This document shows positions 37,965-49,719 of a stretch of 64,000 nt of DNA, in pieces. Position numbers and translations under genes: made by a program. This DNA comes from Baylisascaris procyonis (Eukaryota; Nematoda; Chromadorea; Rhabditida; Ascarididae). How positions within the stretch are numbered: position 1 is the stretch's first letter; each line of letters begins with the position of its first letter. The stretch is taken from contig JAZARR010000159.1 in NCBI GenBank assembly GCA_037389465.1, positions 992,001 through 1,056,000 on the forward strand, given 5' to 3'. Under the pieces are notes generated by a model. That model made no database searches, was not told the origin of the DNA, and saw only the letters and a list, made by a program, of their open reading frames with translations.

Positions 37965-38146
37965 TGCAACAACACGGTTCGGATGACAACGAGGAGCTGT
38001 GCGCTTCACGCATCAATAACAGTTTTGCTGAGCCAGGAATAAGTCGCCTGCTCAAATTGCACAGATTGCTTGTTCATTCAGGCGCACTTGTGTTTCACCT
38101 TCTGAGAAAACAATTAAAAACCGTTGCTCGTATTCATTTCTCTTGA
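37965..38146 (+). CDS. Candidate terminal exon, unassigned
   Basis: After GGCTTTTAG an open frame runs 60 codons to TGA with protein-like codons (QQHGSDDNEELCASRINNSF, then SRLLKLHRLLVHSGALVFHL). Its entry phase (needs one preceding nt) would fit exon 2 of the secreted-peptide gene as an alternative 3' end, but it is 4.5 kb away and this is speculative. Confidence 0.25.
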
Positions 38147-38149
38147 GGT

Positions 38150-40980
38150 TCAAAGTGAAGCAACGATTTCGTATCAGAGCAACACATCAAAAGCAATTAT
38201 TTCCTTGAAATGGCGAGTTAAGAATCAAAATCTTGGTAATCTAGAATTATCTATATTATTGGACCCATATTGTGGCGCTTTCCAATAATCCACAATTGCC
38301 ACAGTTTTAGACTCAGTGTATTCTGTGGCAATTCTTGTTTACTTCGAAACAAGCAATGATTGCGCTGCGCTATCACTGTTGCGAAAGAATTACTGCAGCA
38401 ATTTTGGTATTGTTCCTTCGAAAGGTTACTCCCAATGAATGCTTTCAGAAACAGAACTTTGGATTTGACTTGACTGCCTCGAAAGTATAGTAATATAACA
38501 CGGGACTTTAAATATCCTATAACGAGTATTTAAATTTTCCGGTTAACTGTGGGCATCTGGGTCATTTTAGAACGCTTGTTGCCATTATTTTCCTCAACAC
38601 AATTCTAATGTATAGAGAGTGCTCTACTGAATTTTTGAACGAAATTGTGAATGCTGAGGAAGAAAACTTCTATTGGACCCTTTATTTCAATTAGAAACTA
38701 TTACGTTTTGCTAAACCAGATATGGCAAATAGTGGCTAAATACAAAGGGTCTTTTCATTCGCTGCTCACCAACTCTTTGCTCAGCTGATCGGAAGTGCCG
38801 GTGCTGATTATTGCATTCATTGTCGCACATCGATATCCAAGGTTTTCTCTCTATTTTCCATACACTTCATCCATATAGCCGTTCTTTTTCATTGCTAACA
38901 TTTACATTTATACACTCATCCACAGAAGACACTCAAGAACCGTATAAGAGTGTTGCTGAGTTCCTCTCTTTCTCTCACATACACATATAGGACACACATA
39001 CACGTGCACACACACAGGCACAGATGCAAACAAATCACCACACGTCAGCTTTCGGCACAAAGACTTCGTTTTTAAATATATCGCTTTGATTGTTTTAGCA
39101 TTCGACGGCTGGCTTGTGGTCATGGCTACTCTTTAAAATGCTGCTAAGTTCCATTACATCATGACGGCTGTGGTGTTTTATGAGTTAATTTTTGAGAGCT
39201 ATCCGTTGCAGTGAGTATGGCCGTGCTTTGTAAAATGTTGCTCTAAGGAATCTGCGCTGTATGAGCCATCCTCTATGCTAATGAATGTTCCTAAATGCTG
39301 TCGTATCCGTTGCGTAAAGGAAGGTTGTATTTATAAGTCTGGCTAATTAAACTTCTGAGTTCTTGCACCAGACTAGTAGTTTGGCATAAAATAATGAAAT
39401 GTGCCTCGCTGAACGCAAATATACAGACTCATCTCCTGACCGACATTTGCCCCTTCTTTGTGCTAAAAAAAAGGCTAGAAATCAAGCCCAGCCATGCTTA
39501 TATACTAAGACTTTTGAACAAGTTGCAGTTAGTAATATCGAGAAGCATAACTGGAATTGCAAGACTTGAAAAAAAAAAATAACTTGCAGACTGCTTGAAA
39601 TATCGTCGAAAGTCCTCTGTTCTTAGTGAGGAGTTTTTGAAATCACGACGTTTTAAGAAAAAGATGGTTTGCAAAAGAAATCGATAGTTAATTTGATGGC
39701 GTTGAGAAATTCTATCCGGAAAACTCTTTGAATATCTCCTAAAAAGGCCGGAAAAATGGTCCTCAATACTTTCAAACTTTGATGAACGTATCTTATTCTC
39801 CTGCGGACATCGTAGACGAACGATAGATGAGGTGCTTAATTTCATTTATATATACCTTTGTTGGTCATACCGACATCATTTCTCGCCCAGATAACTGTGA
39901 TTAAAAATCGAGCCGGTTTCTGGGAGGCAAAGAGTTTCTTTCGCATAGCTTTCAAAACTTCACTGCATTATCTTCGTTTCACAGGCCTTCCTATTCATTC
40001 TTCTTCGAACGCATAAAGTCCAATTTAGGCTCGCAAAGTCACCACAACCTCTCAGAGATTCTTTCAAAGATCACCATCTGAAGCAACTCTTTGCAAGAAC
40101 CTAAATTCGAAAAAAGTTCACATGCCTACTCTAACTGGGCGAAGTGAATCCAGATACCACTATCTATCTATTCACGGTTTGATGTTTACAATTTTACTGA
40201 TAGCCATGTTCTGACATTGCAACAACCGTTTTCGCTATTACTATATGTTAGTTGTCATCGGTAAGTTGTGAAATAAATAAAAAAAGCGAGTGGCACTCAG
40301 CTGCCCATATTATTTGTGAGCTCTCTTCTTCCGTTATATTAGCGAAATGTTAAACAACTAAAACCACATTGCCTTCTTTTTTAAATGCCTCATCATTTCG
40401 AATGCACATATTTAAGAATGTTGAACGTGCAATTCACAACGACGATGAGCATCTGCGATCATCGTACACTTGGTGAATATTAAACAGCGTCATACATTGC
40501 GAATCGACGAAAAGAGTTCTTTGACTGTTGTCGATATTTTTATGCCTCTAGACAGTTCCTATCCTATAGAAAAAGTTCATCTCTAAAAGTTGTACTTCCA
40601 TTCAAACTCATAATTTTTAGTAAATGAAAGTGTCCATCTGAAAATGCAATATGTTTTTTATTAGGTGCTTCACTCATTCGGTTACAATTTGCTGTCATAA
40701 TGAGATGAGCTGTTTTTTCAACTTTCATCCGTGTTAGGTACTTCCATTTTCCACTTGTTCGATGCAGACTTTATGCAATGAACTTTTAACGCCGTTTTAC
40801 GGAAGAGTTAACATGCTCACTGGAGATATTCTTTCAGAAAGAGTATTTCTTAGCTATAATTATAAAAAATAATTCTTGAGAATAAAAAATGCGACAGTCC
40901 ATTTTATAGTTATCTTGTGGTTGGTGCTAAGAACCTTCTTTTAGATATTTATTATCAAGGCGCTTCGTAGTCTTGTGAAC
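38150..40980. other. Intergenic, upstream of bestrophin
   Basis: No supported exon. There is a short impure CA/TA-rich run (about 38976-39022). A 115-codon minus frame (39498-39845) has no motif. The right end presumably holds the bestrophin promoter. Confidence 0.4.
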
Positions 40981-41000
40981 TTATGATAACAGTGAAGTTT

Positions 41001-41019
41001 CGAATTGCAGTGAGCCCCA
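41001..41019 (+). promoter_or_regulatory. Likely trans-splice acceptor of bestrophin gene
   Basis: CGAATTGCAG ends at 41010, nine bases before the ATG at 41020. Bestrophins start at this Met (MT.xY), so an upstream coding exon is not expected and leader trans-splicing is the simplest reading. Confidence 0.55.
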
Positions 41020-41198
41020 ATGACAGTCAACTACTCTCTGGACGCTTCATCGTCAACATTCCTTGGGACACAGAGATTGCTATTTCGGTGGAAAGGCTCT
41101 TTGTGGAAATCCACAAGCGCCGAATTACTTCTGTGGCTGCTTGCATATTACGCATTAAGCATATCTTACCGTTTGGCAATGAATCCATCTCAAAAGAG
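41020..41198 (+). CDS. Bestrophin exon 1
   Basis: Encodes residues 1-59: [31 protein letters not shown] (start of TM1) and [11 protein letters not shown]. It ends in phase 2 at AG|GTTTAT. Confidence 0.92.
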
Positions 41199-44100
41199 GT
41201 TTATTCTGTATTTTGTTTATTCGTAGATGACAAGTGCTTTACTAGAAGATGAACAATACAAATTTTCCCAGCGGATGCTGAAAATGTTTCAAGACCTGCG
41301 GAAAGGAACTGTGCGATAAACTGTGGTACAAGAGGTGCTATGATTGTCGTAATAGAAGAATGAATGAAGTAATGAAGCCAAAATCAAGTGCGATTTTCGC
41401 AAAACAGGGGATTGTTGGGCACAAAAACATCAAGATCAGCTGAAATATAACACTGTTTTATAAAAGATTGCCTCCTCGAACTGTTGAGAAAAGCCTGGCT
41501 TTATGGAAGGTAACGCCGTGTTATAAAACATGTTACAGCCATTAATATTTCCTGCTGCGGTGAATTGAGCGGGTCTGCAGGGTTCTCCATCCCAAGAAAT
41601 AACAAATGATAAAATTGTCGCATTGTTTTATTTTATTTGCCCCAAAAAGTGAAGCACTTACGCTAGTGAATCGATAAGAACTATTTCTCACAGGCAATTT
41701 TTTTAAAATATTTATTCTCATCATTTTATTGCATATGTTTTAATGTGTGAGTTAAAGGCGCAATATTAATGCAAACAGGGTTTTCGAAGACCTCGCTGTA
41801 TTCTTCAATACGTATAGCGAGTTCATTCCTCTAACATTCATGCTGGGCTTCTACGTCTCGACGGTTTATAATCGCTGGAGGGAGATTTTCGATCACATTG
41901 GTTGGATCGATACGTATGTTAATAGAATAACACATATTTTAATAGAAGTAAGGCAACAAATGAAGTAGAGCACCATTTCCTGCTGCAATGTTCTGCAAAA
42001 CATTCGACAAGCAATGTATGTCATTAATTATATAGTCAACACAGATTTGCGCATATGTATTTGTATTAGCATAGCAGATAATATTTGTCTATTTCACCGA
42101 ATTTTGGCAGCTCGGATTTTGGTGCACTGGTAAGTGAAAAGATCAAAATCAAATAAAACCAACAGAATGCTTCTTCTTTCCTCGTTCACACATTCTTCAT
42201 TTTGAATACAAGAAAAGATTTGACGCATAAACTAAGTGTTGCTTTAGCAATACATAATGGGATCATGGAACATCATCATTCATCATCGTTTACTTCGTAG
42301 ATGACTTGTTGGAATGGACCACCCATCAATAAATGCTACCTTTCAGACCGGCACTTATGATAGCGAGTTTTGTAAGAGGTACCGACGAGCGTTCGCGTAT
42401 GATAAGACGTAGCTGTGTGCGTTACCTTGTATTATTGCAAGCGATGGTCTTTAGAGATGTTAGCACCCCTGTAAAGAAACGCTTTCCAACTATGCAGCAC
42501 ATCGTCACTGCTGGTATATTACCTTCTTGTTTCAACGCCATTGTGCGATACTGATCATCACAACTAGGCGTCTAATAGCAGCAAAAGTTAAGAAATTATA
42601 TCTTCCCTGCACAAGTAAAATTTGTATTAGAGGACAAAGAATTCAGAGATATTACAGCGGTTTTTATGGATCAGAACATGCCCAACGTCAAAATACGAAC
42701 ATACACTGTGTCAACTTTTCTCGAGGAACGATGTTATCTCAGCTGTATTTCACTGCACAGTGTGATATGCACATCGTTGTGCTATTGATTTCTCTCACAG
42801 GCCGCAATTTTTCGTATGTTGAGGCCTCGCAAAATCGACCAACACAACCGTAAATTTGTTGCCGTTCAAAGCCCCATCATAGATAATCATCTCCATATAA
42901 GCGAATGCTTGCCATAAATTCGCTTTTCTATAAAACCATTTGAATACACGATGCACTTCTTATAGCATTAGTTGGGATGTTTTTTGCTACAACTTTCTAC
43001 TTTGGAGAGCAGCATTTCCGATGAAGACAAAACCGGTCACTCAAGCGAGTCAAAGTTTATGAAAGCTAATGATAATTTCGTTTTCCTGCCTATCAAAAAT
43101 TACGTTATCTGACAGTACAATTAGATGCTGTCTGATAATATGAATACACAATTTTATGAAATTAAAATCGTTCATTCGGGCATCAATAAAATAAGAACGA
43201 CGCAGCGGCAATAAATCGAGCAGAAAATATAGTTGCAGCGAGCGAAAAAATGTAGAATTCATCGCAGCAAAAATCGGCAAATGGCCATTTCCCATAGCAG
43301 ATTTTTTCGAAAGTTTAAAATGGTCTTTTGCATTTTCGCTTCATTTTTAAATAGAGGAGATCATTCTTCTGCAGAGTTAAAATTCTAAGCGAGTAAAGTG
43401 AAACATTTTTGAGAGATCTTTTGTCTTGAAAGCATTCTGAATTCAGGCATTATCCACGCTTTGCAAAAGCCCTAAACTGTTGCACATTTTAATAACAGCT
43501 TCGATGGTTACAGATGAATGATAGGTTAAAAAGCTTTATTCCACATTAATAAAGCAAATAATAAGATGCAGATTAAATGTTAAATTCTGCGTCTCAATGT
43601 CTACACTTTCATATTCTCATCTCCATCAATGCATTTTCGGCACCGTTTCTTGTATTCTTTGATAGACCTTGGTTTTCGTCCAGAAAGCCGTTAGCTCATG
43701 AAGTCTTGGCTCATAGCTGAACTTCCAGTTCTTGAAATCATATTTCAGTTTTAGAAATGAGCATTGTTCGAAGTAAAGTTGACTCTTAGTTCTGATGCAT
43801 TTGGGATATATAAAGCAGTCCGTTTCGTGCAATTCTCAAAGCTGAAGGCAAAAATATGACGGAAACGGTGAAAATTTTCACCTCCCATTCATACGTTTTC
43901 ATCCACTTTTTCTCCCTTATATGGCATCGTAGGCCAACATTTAAACAAGAGACGCACGTGAGAGAACTTTTCTGTCCCGAAAAACTTCAGGCCTGTTTTT
44001 ACCTCTCAGGGTTGTTGACGCAGAGTGAGAAAGCAGTAATGGACTCAGTGGATTCCCAATACACCAAGTATTGGGTGCCTATGCAGTGGACCTTCAGTCT

Positions 44101-47100
44101 ACTAAAAATGGCCAGAGATGAACAAAGAATCGAGAGTGATCACATCTACATTGAACTCGTCGATGTGAGTCCATTTTCGCCGTACAATCGCCGATGTTAC
44201 CTCTTCCCGAGTTCGTTGAATTAATTTCCTTTTTAGTCACAAGCCAGACAGGTGTTATAGTGATGTGAAATGACGCTTGATGGAACATATCTAGGCAAAA
44301 AGTCCATGTGCTCGACTACTCGCCTCAAAATTTGGGCCTTTTCCACTTGCAGGCAGTATGACGACGCTCGTTGTGCGTTCAAAGAATAACGTACTCGCCG
44401 CAAACATGCAATCGCTAGTCGCATTGACTGGTACAGCACGTTTTCGGATGCCGATGCACAAAAGTAATGGAAAACATGGTTTTGTTTTAAGATTACGTAA
44501 AACGTACCTACAAAAGCATATTCCTTTCAACCAAAGCGTGTGAACAAGTGTGTTGCTGGGTGATGCGTCCAAAAGTTGACGGAAAACGCAAAACATTCAA
44601 ATCAGATGTTGATAGTTTCAGAGTATCAAGGGCTACAGGTCGACCGTTGCTAGTTTGACGTTGTACGACTGGGTGAATGTTCCACTGGTATATACGCAAG
44701 TGGTGACACTCGCCGTTCGGAGTTACTTCATTCTTGCACTTCTTGGTCGACAGTTTTTGGTGACCGATCGCGATATATCTAAAGCCAGAACAGTGAGCAG
44801 TCCTCTTTTCTTAAATGTACTTTCCCCAGAATTCATTCAGAAGACGGCGAGATGCGAAAAAGATGTTGCCTTCGAATGGCAGAAAGTGTGGAAACCGCAT
44901 GGAAATGTTGAACAAAGTTACGGCTGTGAACGGTCGCGTGAGAACGCACAAGAGGAGTTTTCTGCTGTCTACTTAAGGAGCATGTATGAAATATTTAAGA
45001 GTGTCTGTCCTTTTCGAGATCACAGAATACAGTTCATTCATTTAGGAAGCAAACCTTACTGCATCTCATAATTTATTTTCTAAGCAAATTTTAGATGGAC
45101 ATTTACGTACCGGTGATGACGATTCTGCAATTCCTCTGCTATTTCGGATGGTTAAAGGTCGCCGAGGCTCTTCTCAACCCGCTCGGAGAGGATGACGATG
45201 ATTTCGAAGTCAACTATATCCTGGACAGGAACCTTCAGGCTTGACATACGAATTCGAAATCCTTTTCCTGACTGTTTTAAATCGTCGCAGAGCTGTTGTT
45301 CTAATTCCCTTATTTTTAGTGAAAGTTTGTTGTGGCTAATTTCTTGTGTTATGGTAGGGCTCTCATAAAAGCGCATAGGAGGCAAGTATAAAGTTTGGAA
45401 TTAGTTCACATGAGTGGATTTTTAGGGATTGAAATGCAGATGGAAACCACTATAAGATTTGTAAGCAATTGTTTGAATGTTTTATAGGTCGGCTTGCTGA
45501 TTGTCGACGATGCCTTTGATCAGAAACCACAACTCGAGAAGGATATTTTTTGGGGCGATACGACGGCTGAGCCGTTTTACACTGCTGATAGCGCGAGACG
45601 GGCAAGCCATCCAAACGTGGGATCATGTGCAGAATAGTGAGCCTAAGCCTCTTCGAAAAAATTCAAATATCATGTCATGAAACTGGACAAAGCAAAAGAT
45701 TTGCTGAATCTATATTGAGCGAGGCAATTCCATATGCATAATTACATTCACTAAGTGAGCATCAGTTGTTAGGTGGCATTCGTACAAAAAAAATTGCAAA
45801 ATAATAGCCTCAAATAAAGCGAAAGAGAAAGAATAAAACCGAATCGCTTAAACAATCAAAAATTAGACTCCCGTCGTCACTATGCGAGCTTTACAGTTTC
45901 GATTCATATTGTTTTCTTCAGTCTATTCGAAGCAAAAGAGCGGAACACACTGAATAATGTGGAAGTGATGTTCTAAGGTGATTGACATCTAAGGAGGCAG
46001 AGCGATTGCAGTGCTGCCAAAAACGATGGAGTGATGATCAGACAACGTCGTCCTACTGTGCATCTAACAAGTGGAGAACTTGCAATTGGTGGAGGCATCG
46101 AAGCGGTGCCAGTACTTGGAAGGCAAGCATTCACTACCATGTACCGTTTGCTCCTCACAACATATGATTTCAAATCAAATCGAAGGACGCGTCATAGTAC
46201 AAGTATTTATAGGTTTGACATTTCGAAATAATGGGTGCTTTTCGAGAGTTCATATTCCCCTGATCCCTTGATTTCATTGGAAAATGCATTTCCGGAGTAC
46301 AGCTGTTTTCTGTCCTTAGGAGAAGACATGGACTGGCTCTTTACTTCGTTCGTTTGAAGAGATGATGATAGATTTCTGAAGATGTTTGCATTTGCAAAAA
46401 ATGTTGCAAAAGAATGGAGAAGTCTGGCAGTAACACAGCAATACAGGTGCTTGAGAACGTGTAGGGTATCAAAGTAAAAGAGGTGTCTTCAGTATTCTGA
46501 TAAACGGACCTCTGAAAATGGTGGTTCGCCGTAGTAGTCACATACTCCCGCAAATTTCATTCCCACAACTTCTGTGCTAGAACGACCCTGAAACCGTGCT
46601 GCGCTTCAGCTTTCACCATACTGTTTTCTCTAAGAATGATTCAGATGAATTCACAGCAAGAATTCAAGAATGAGCAAGATTTAAGCGTATAATTTAAGAT
46701 ATCTTGCTTGATCGTGAGAGAAAATTTTTGCTGAGCATAACATGGCTTGCCTATTGTCCATTTATTACAGGTAGTGCAATATCGCCATGTGCAAGCTATG
46801 TGATTTACGTAGTCGTGACCCCTCCAAGAGAAAGGAATAGTAAAACTGTATAAGCGAATAAATTTCGACAACTAGCCGAATATTTCGTTGACTTCCGCGT
46901 GTGAATCAGTTCAGCATTGCATATGAAGGCGTGACACTACTGAAACGGGTGTCCTGATAAAATGTACATGAGCTAAGGCTAAGATGATGTGCTTTCCAGT
47001 TATTGTTTCTTTCAGTGGTCGCGTCGAAGATGCCGAACCTTCAATTAGAAGGTTGAGCTCCGCTTTTGGCGATAATATCTTCAGACGTCTTCAGGGATTG

Positions 47101-49478
47101 ACTTCAAGAAAAGGTTTGTACTGAAACTTGCTTTGAGGTGTTTCCTGACGATAATGTCATTAGAATTGCAATATTCATGAAAGGTTAACAGAATCATGAA
47201 TCATGCTTCTCCTCGAGTTTAAATGGTGTTAGGAGCACCCGGTCTAATTTTAAAGTGTATCCTGAGAATGGTAACGCTGCGTCGCCCAGCAATTCCTTAT
47301 TCAGAATTATTTCCGAGCGTTTTCTCGACGGCTTGTTGAGGAACCTTTACCGTGGGAATTATTAAAGCCCTCATGAGCCTGTTCATCGTATGTGTTTCTG
47401 CACTTGATAGTTATGAACGTGCGCCAGTATCGAACTTCAGGGCAGACGATCTTGTTCATGCTCTAACTGAGCGAACTGTTTTTCACTCTCTAATGATACT
47501 AGCTCGCTGAGCTCATGCTAACTTCATACAGTTCTCTAAAAGTTATATATCAGAATTTGAATGAAAGAGTTTGTCGGTGCTTTCGTTCTTAGTAGTCTTC
47601 GCGCAGAATGCTTGTATTCATGATTGGACTCTATTTGGAAGGCGTCTTGTGCTTCTACGTCTTTTTTTCTTATTTCCTTCTATTTATTTTGTCATCTACA
47701 TCCATTCTCGAGCGCAATAGAGCACTGAATGAAGACTTGCTACGGTGTGTTATTGCGCAATGTTTCGAGATGGCTGAGTGGATGCATGGAAAGGTTCTTG
47801 ATTCTTTGCCCATTTTTAGACAAAACTTGTGCCTGAAAGTTTTTAGGTTTGCATCCTTGAGAGTATATACATTTTTAAGATGCCCAGTAGGATGCTTCTG
47901 TTCTAAGGAGTTTCTATTAGAGGAGGTTATATTGAAGCCCAAAGAACTACTAAAACTGTCAGCCAACACAAGTAAGGATTTCAGGATTCGAGAAATCCTC
48001 TTCATGGCAGGTGAGTTTCTGCAGTGTGCATATTACGAACTTTTCAACAAATTCATTCCCTATCCTCTGCCCTCTCCTCTGCAACTGCTTATGAAACAAG
48101 AGTAAGATTAAGTTGAACTGTGATTTTATTTATGATCACATGAAGATAGTTAAGGCTGAAACGTTTTTAACTGTTGTGCGAATTTACCCTAAAAATGCAC
48201 AAAAGTTGTGCATTCGTGTTTCAGCTATCTTCAGTCGTTGTGCTTATATATGAGTTAGCATCCACAAATGTCGTGAATACTTATCAGTAGAGGCAATCAA
48301 AAATTATTGCAGGCTCACTTGCATCGACTTCTTCTTTAGACGCATCTGAAACGAGAACATCGACACCGGCTGCACAGCAAAAGTGAGTTGGCACAATGCG
48401 AAATACTGACTGGTTCAGAAAGTTCTTAAATGGGGAGGGGTGGGGGGTTGGGGGGGGCGTCGAGAAAAATTCGACAGAATCAAACTTCCGTTGGTCAAAT
48501 TATACGGTTTTCAACTTTAGATAAGGAAGGTAAAAACAGAGATCAATCTAGAGCTCGATCGATGAGTTTTGTAAAGGCTGCAAGCAGCTGTAAATTTAGC
48601 ATCTTAAGCAGCTGACGCTATTGTGCAAAAACGGTTTATCTCAGCGCCTACTTGTATAGTTAACTGTTTGAAGTGAGATCTGCCTTCGGAGTATCCATGA
48701 TCGTTCATATGCGCGCAATGCATTTCTTGAGCTATAGCGTCTTCACTCGAACTGATTAAACAACTGCACAATTATGCACGTTGGTAATTGCAAAATAGAT
48801 TACTCCATAATGAAGCCCGTGAAAAGTATTGCTGCTTATGAGTTAAAGGAAAGGAGGATATGCATCTGAGAGGTTTTTTTGAATTTTTTAACCTTATGTT
48901 GTAGATTTATGCATTCTTCTCCTGGTACCGGTCGTTGCGAGATACCTATAGGTCCACTAACAACGAAACCCGCATCCTCTTCTTCTGCGAATCAAAGAGC
49001 CCGCCTTTCGTTTCGTGGGCGAGTCGCACCAACTGTAAGTAAAGCTTTCTTCATAGATCACCTGATTCACATAATCTGGAATAGCAGAAGCAGCATGTGT
49101 TGGATGTTGGGATCACTGCAGAAGTAGCTTATGGCGAAGGACTCAGATTCATGCAAATAGAGTTAGCAAAAATATCAACGACCCAGCTGAAACAGGTGCT
49201 GATTGAATCTGTTGTGGTGTAGAAATTTTAAATATTCCCTCAGACCGTCCCCACCCCCTCCCAGGAAAACTTCTTGCTATCAATAACAATGGAATTTGAA
49301 GGCCGACCTACCTGTAATAAGTGAAGAGCGAGCAGAAAAATTGAAATCCGACGACTCGAATCTACTTAATACGACCACTTTGCCGCAGAACAACGACACT
49401 GACGCTGTCGTCAAAGGAGGTGGGCAAAAAAGCTATAGCGATAACGATGAGGACGGCAAAACGCATTGGAGAATGTAA
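41020..49478 (+). CDS. Bestrophin calcium-activated anion channel
   Basis: Exons: 41020-41198, 41779-41913, 42347-42513, 44010-44164, 44622-44792, 45095-45238, 45488-45636, 46012-46122, 47016-47113, 48313-48382, 48905-49034, and a last exon (49302-49478, or 49265-49324). About 561 (or 522) aa. The start MTVNYSLD and [10 protein letters not shown] are typical. Exon 2 gives [18 protein letters not shown]. Ile76, Phe80, Phe84 and Arg92 fall at the same residue numbers as in human BEST1, confirming the exon 1-2 junction. Exon 4 has KYWVPMQW and exon 5 has [14 protein letters not shown], with Val at the human Ile205 gate position. Exon 6 has the Ca-clasp GEDDDDFE then LDRN. Family knowledge: pentameric plasma-membrane chloride/bicarbonate channel opened by cytosolic calcium. 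Exons 7-12 form the variable, poorly conserved cytosolic tail. The C. elegans paralogue cannot be named by eye. Confidence 0.92.
41779..41913 (+). CDS. Bestrophin exon 2 (pore neck)
   Basis: Encodes the neck helix, including [20 protein letters not shown]. The acceptor ATGCAAACAG lacks the usual T-run, but frame and homology require it. The donor is AC|GTATGT. Confidence 0.9.
42347..42513 (+). CDS. Bestrophin exon 3
   Basis: After [26 protein letters not shown], then [20 protein letters not shown]. This matches the S2b cytosolic helices of BEST proteins (human 'RSVSTRVLKRFPTMEHVVDAG'). Confidence 0.92.
44010..44164 (+). CDS. Bestrophin exon 4
   Basis: Acceptor CCTCTCAG. Encodes [10 protein letters not shown] and [20 protein letters not shown], the conserved W-V-P motif before TM3. 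The donor is GAT|GTGAGT, phase 0. Confidence 0.92.
44622..44792 (+). CDS. Bestrophin exon 5
   Basis: Acceptor AGTTTCAG. Encodes [20 protein letters not shown] and then [16 protein letters not shown] with LLGRQFL. Placing the end at AACA|GTGAGC joins in phase to the next exon at MDIYVPV. Confidence 0.9.
45095..45238 (+). CDS. Bestrophin exon 6 (TM4 and Ca-clasp)
   Basis: After [57 protein letters not shown]. The homology breaks exactly at CAG|GCTTGA, so the intron appears to use a GC donor. Confidence 0.9.
45488..45636 (+). CDS. Bestrophin exon 7
   Basis: After [19 protein letters not shown]..., [15 protein letters not shown]. This is the family's post-clasp segment (human 'LLSVDEMYQ...KDQYWDE...PPYT'). 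The donor TA|GTGAGC overlaps a stop if read through. Confidence 0.88.
46012..46122 (+). CDS. Bestrophin exon 8 (tentative 3' end)
   Basis: Acceptor GCGATTGCAG. Encodes [20 protein letters not shown], then [14 protein letters not shown]. The phase needed by exon 9 is met by AG|GCAAGC (an ideal GC donor) or by the weaker AT|GTACCG at about 46140. An alternative exon at 45932 after TTCTTCAG would read 18 codons to a stop, giving a shorter isoform. Confidence 0.65.
47016..49478 (+). CDS. Bestrophin C-terminal tail exons 9-12
   Basis: Exon 9 (47016-47113, [20 protein letters not shown]...), exon 10 (48313-48382, [20 protein letters not shown]...), exon 11 (48905-49034, [20 protein letters not shown]...) and exon 12 are joined by phase and by Ser/Thr-rich, polar composition. 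For exon 12 there are two options. One is an AAG acceptor at 49301, giving [20 protein letters not shown]... to 49478. The other is CCTCCCAG at 49264, giving 19 codons to a stop at 49324. A possible AATAAA lies at 50083-50088. Confidence 0.65.
47608..48105 (+). other. 165-codon ORF inside bestrophin intron 9
   Basis: A long open frame within the intron between 47114 and 48312, with a hydrophobic start ([15 protein letters not shown]) then helix-like sequence ([35 protein letters not shown]). No family is recognised. It could be a nested gene or mobile-element fragment, or chance. Confidence 0.2.
48432..48457 (+). other. G-quadruplex-prone G-run
   Basis: Four runs of four to eight G separated by 1-2 bases, on the sense strand of the bestrophin gene, 50 bp after the exon 10 donor. 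Confidence 0.7.
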
Positions 49479-49719
49479 ACGATGAATTAAGCAACGCGTG
49501 AAGGTGTTGCACCATTATCGTGCAGATTTTTCCTCTCCAACCTAGACAAATCAAAAATGAAGTATTATTCTCGTTCTCGAGAGTTCTGAATTCACTCCGT
49601 ATAACACACAGTTTTGTTTAAATGAGTTTAAAAAAGCATGGATTCGAAGAATTAGTGTAAGGTTATATAAAACTATGTGAGAGAGAAAAGTGTGGAGCAG
49701 CCGATGCAGTGACTGGCGA

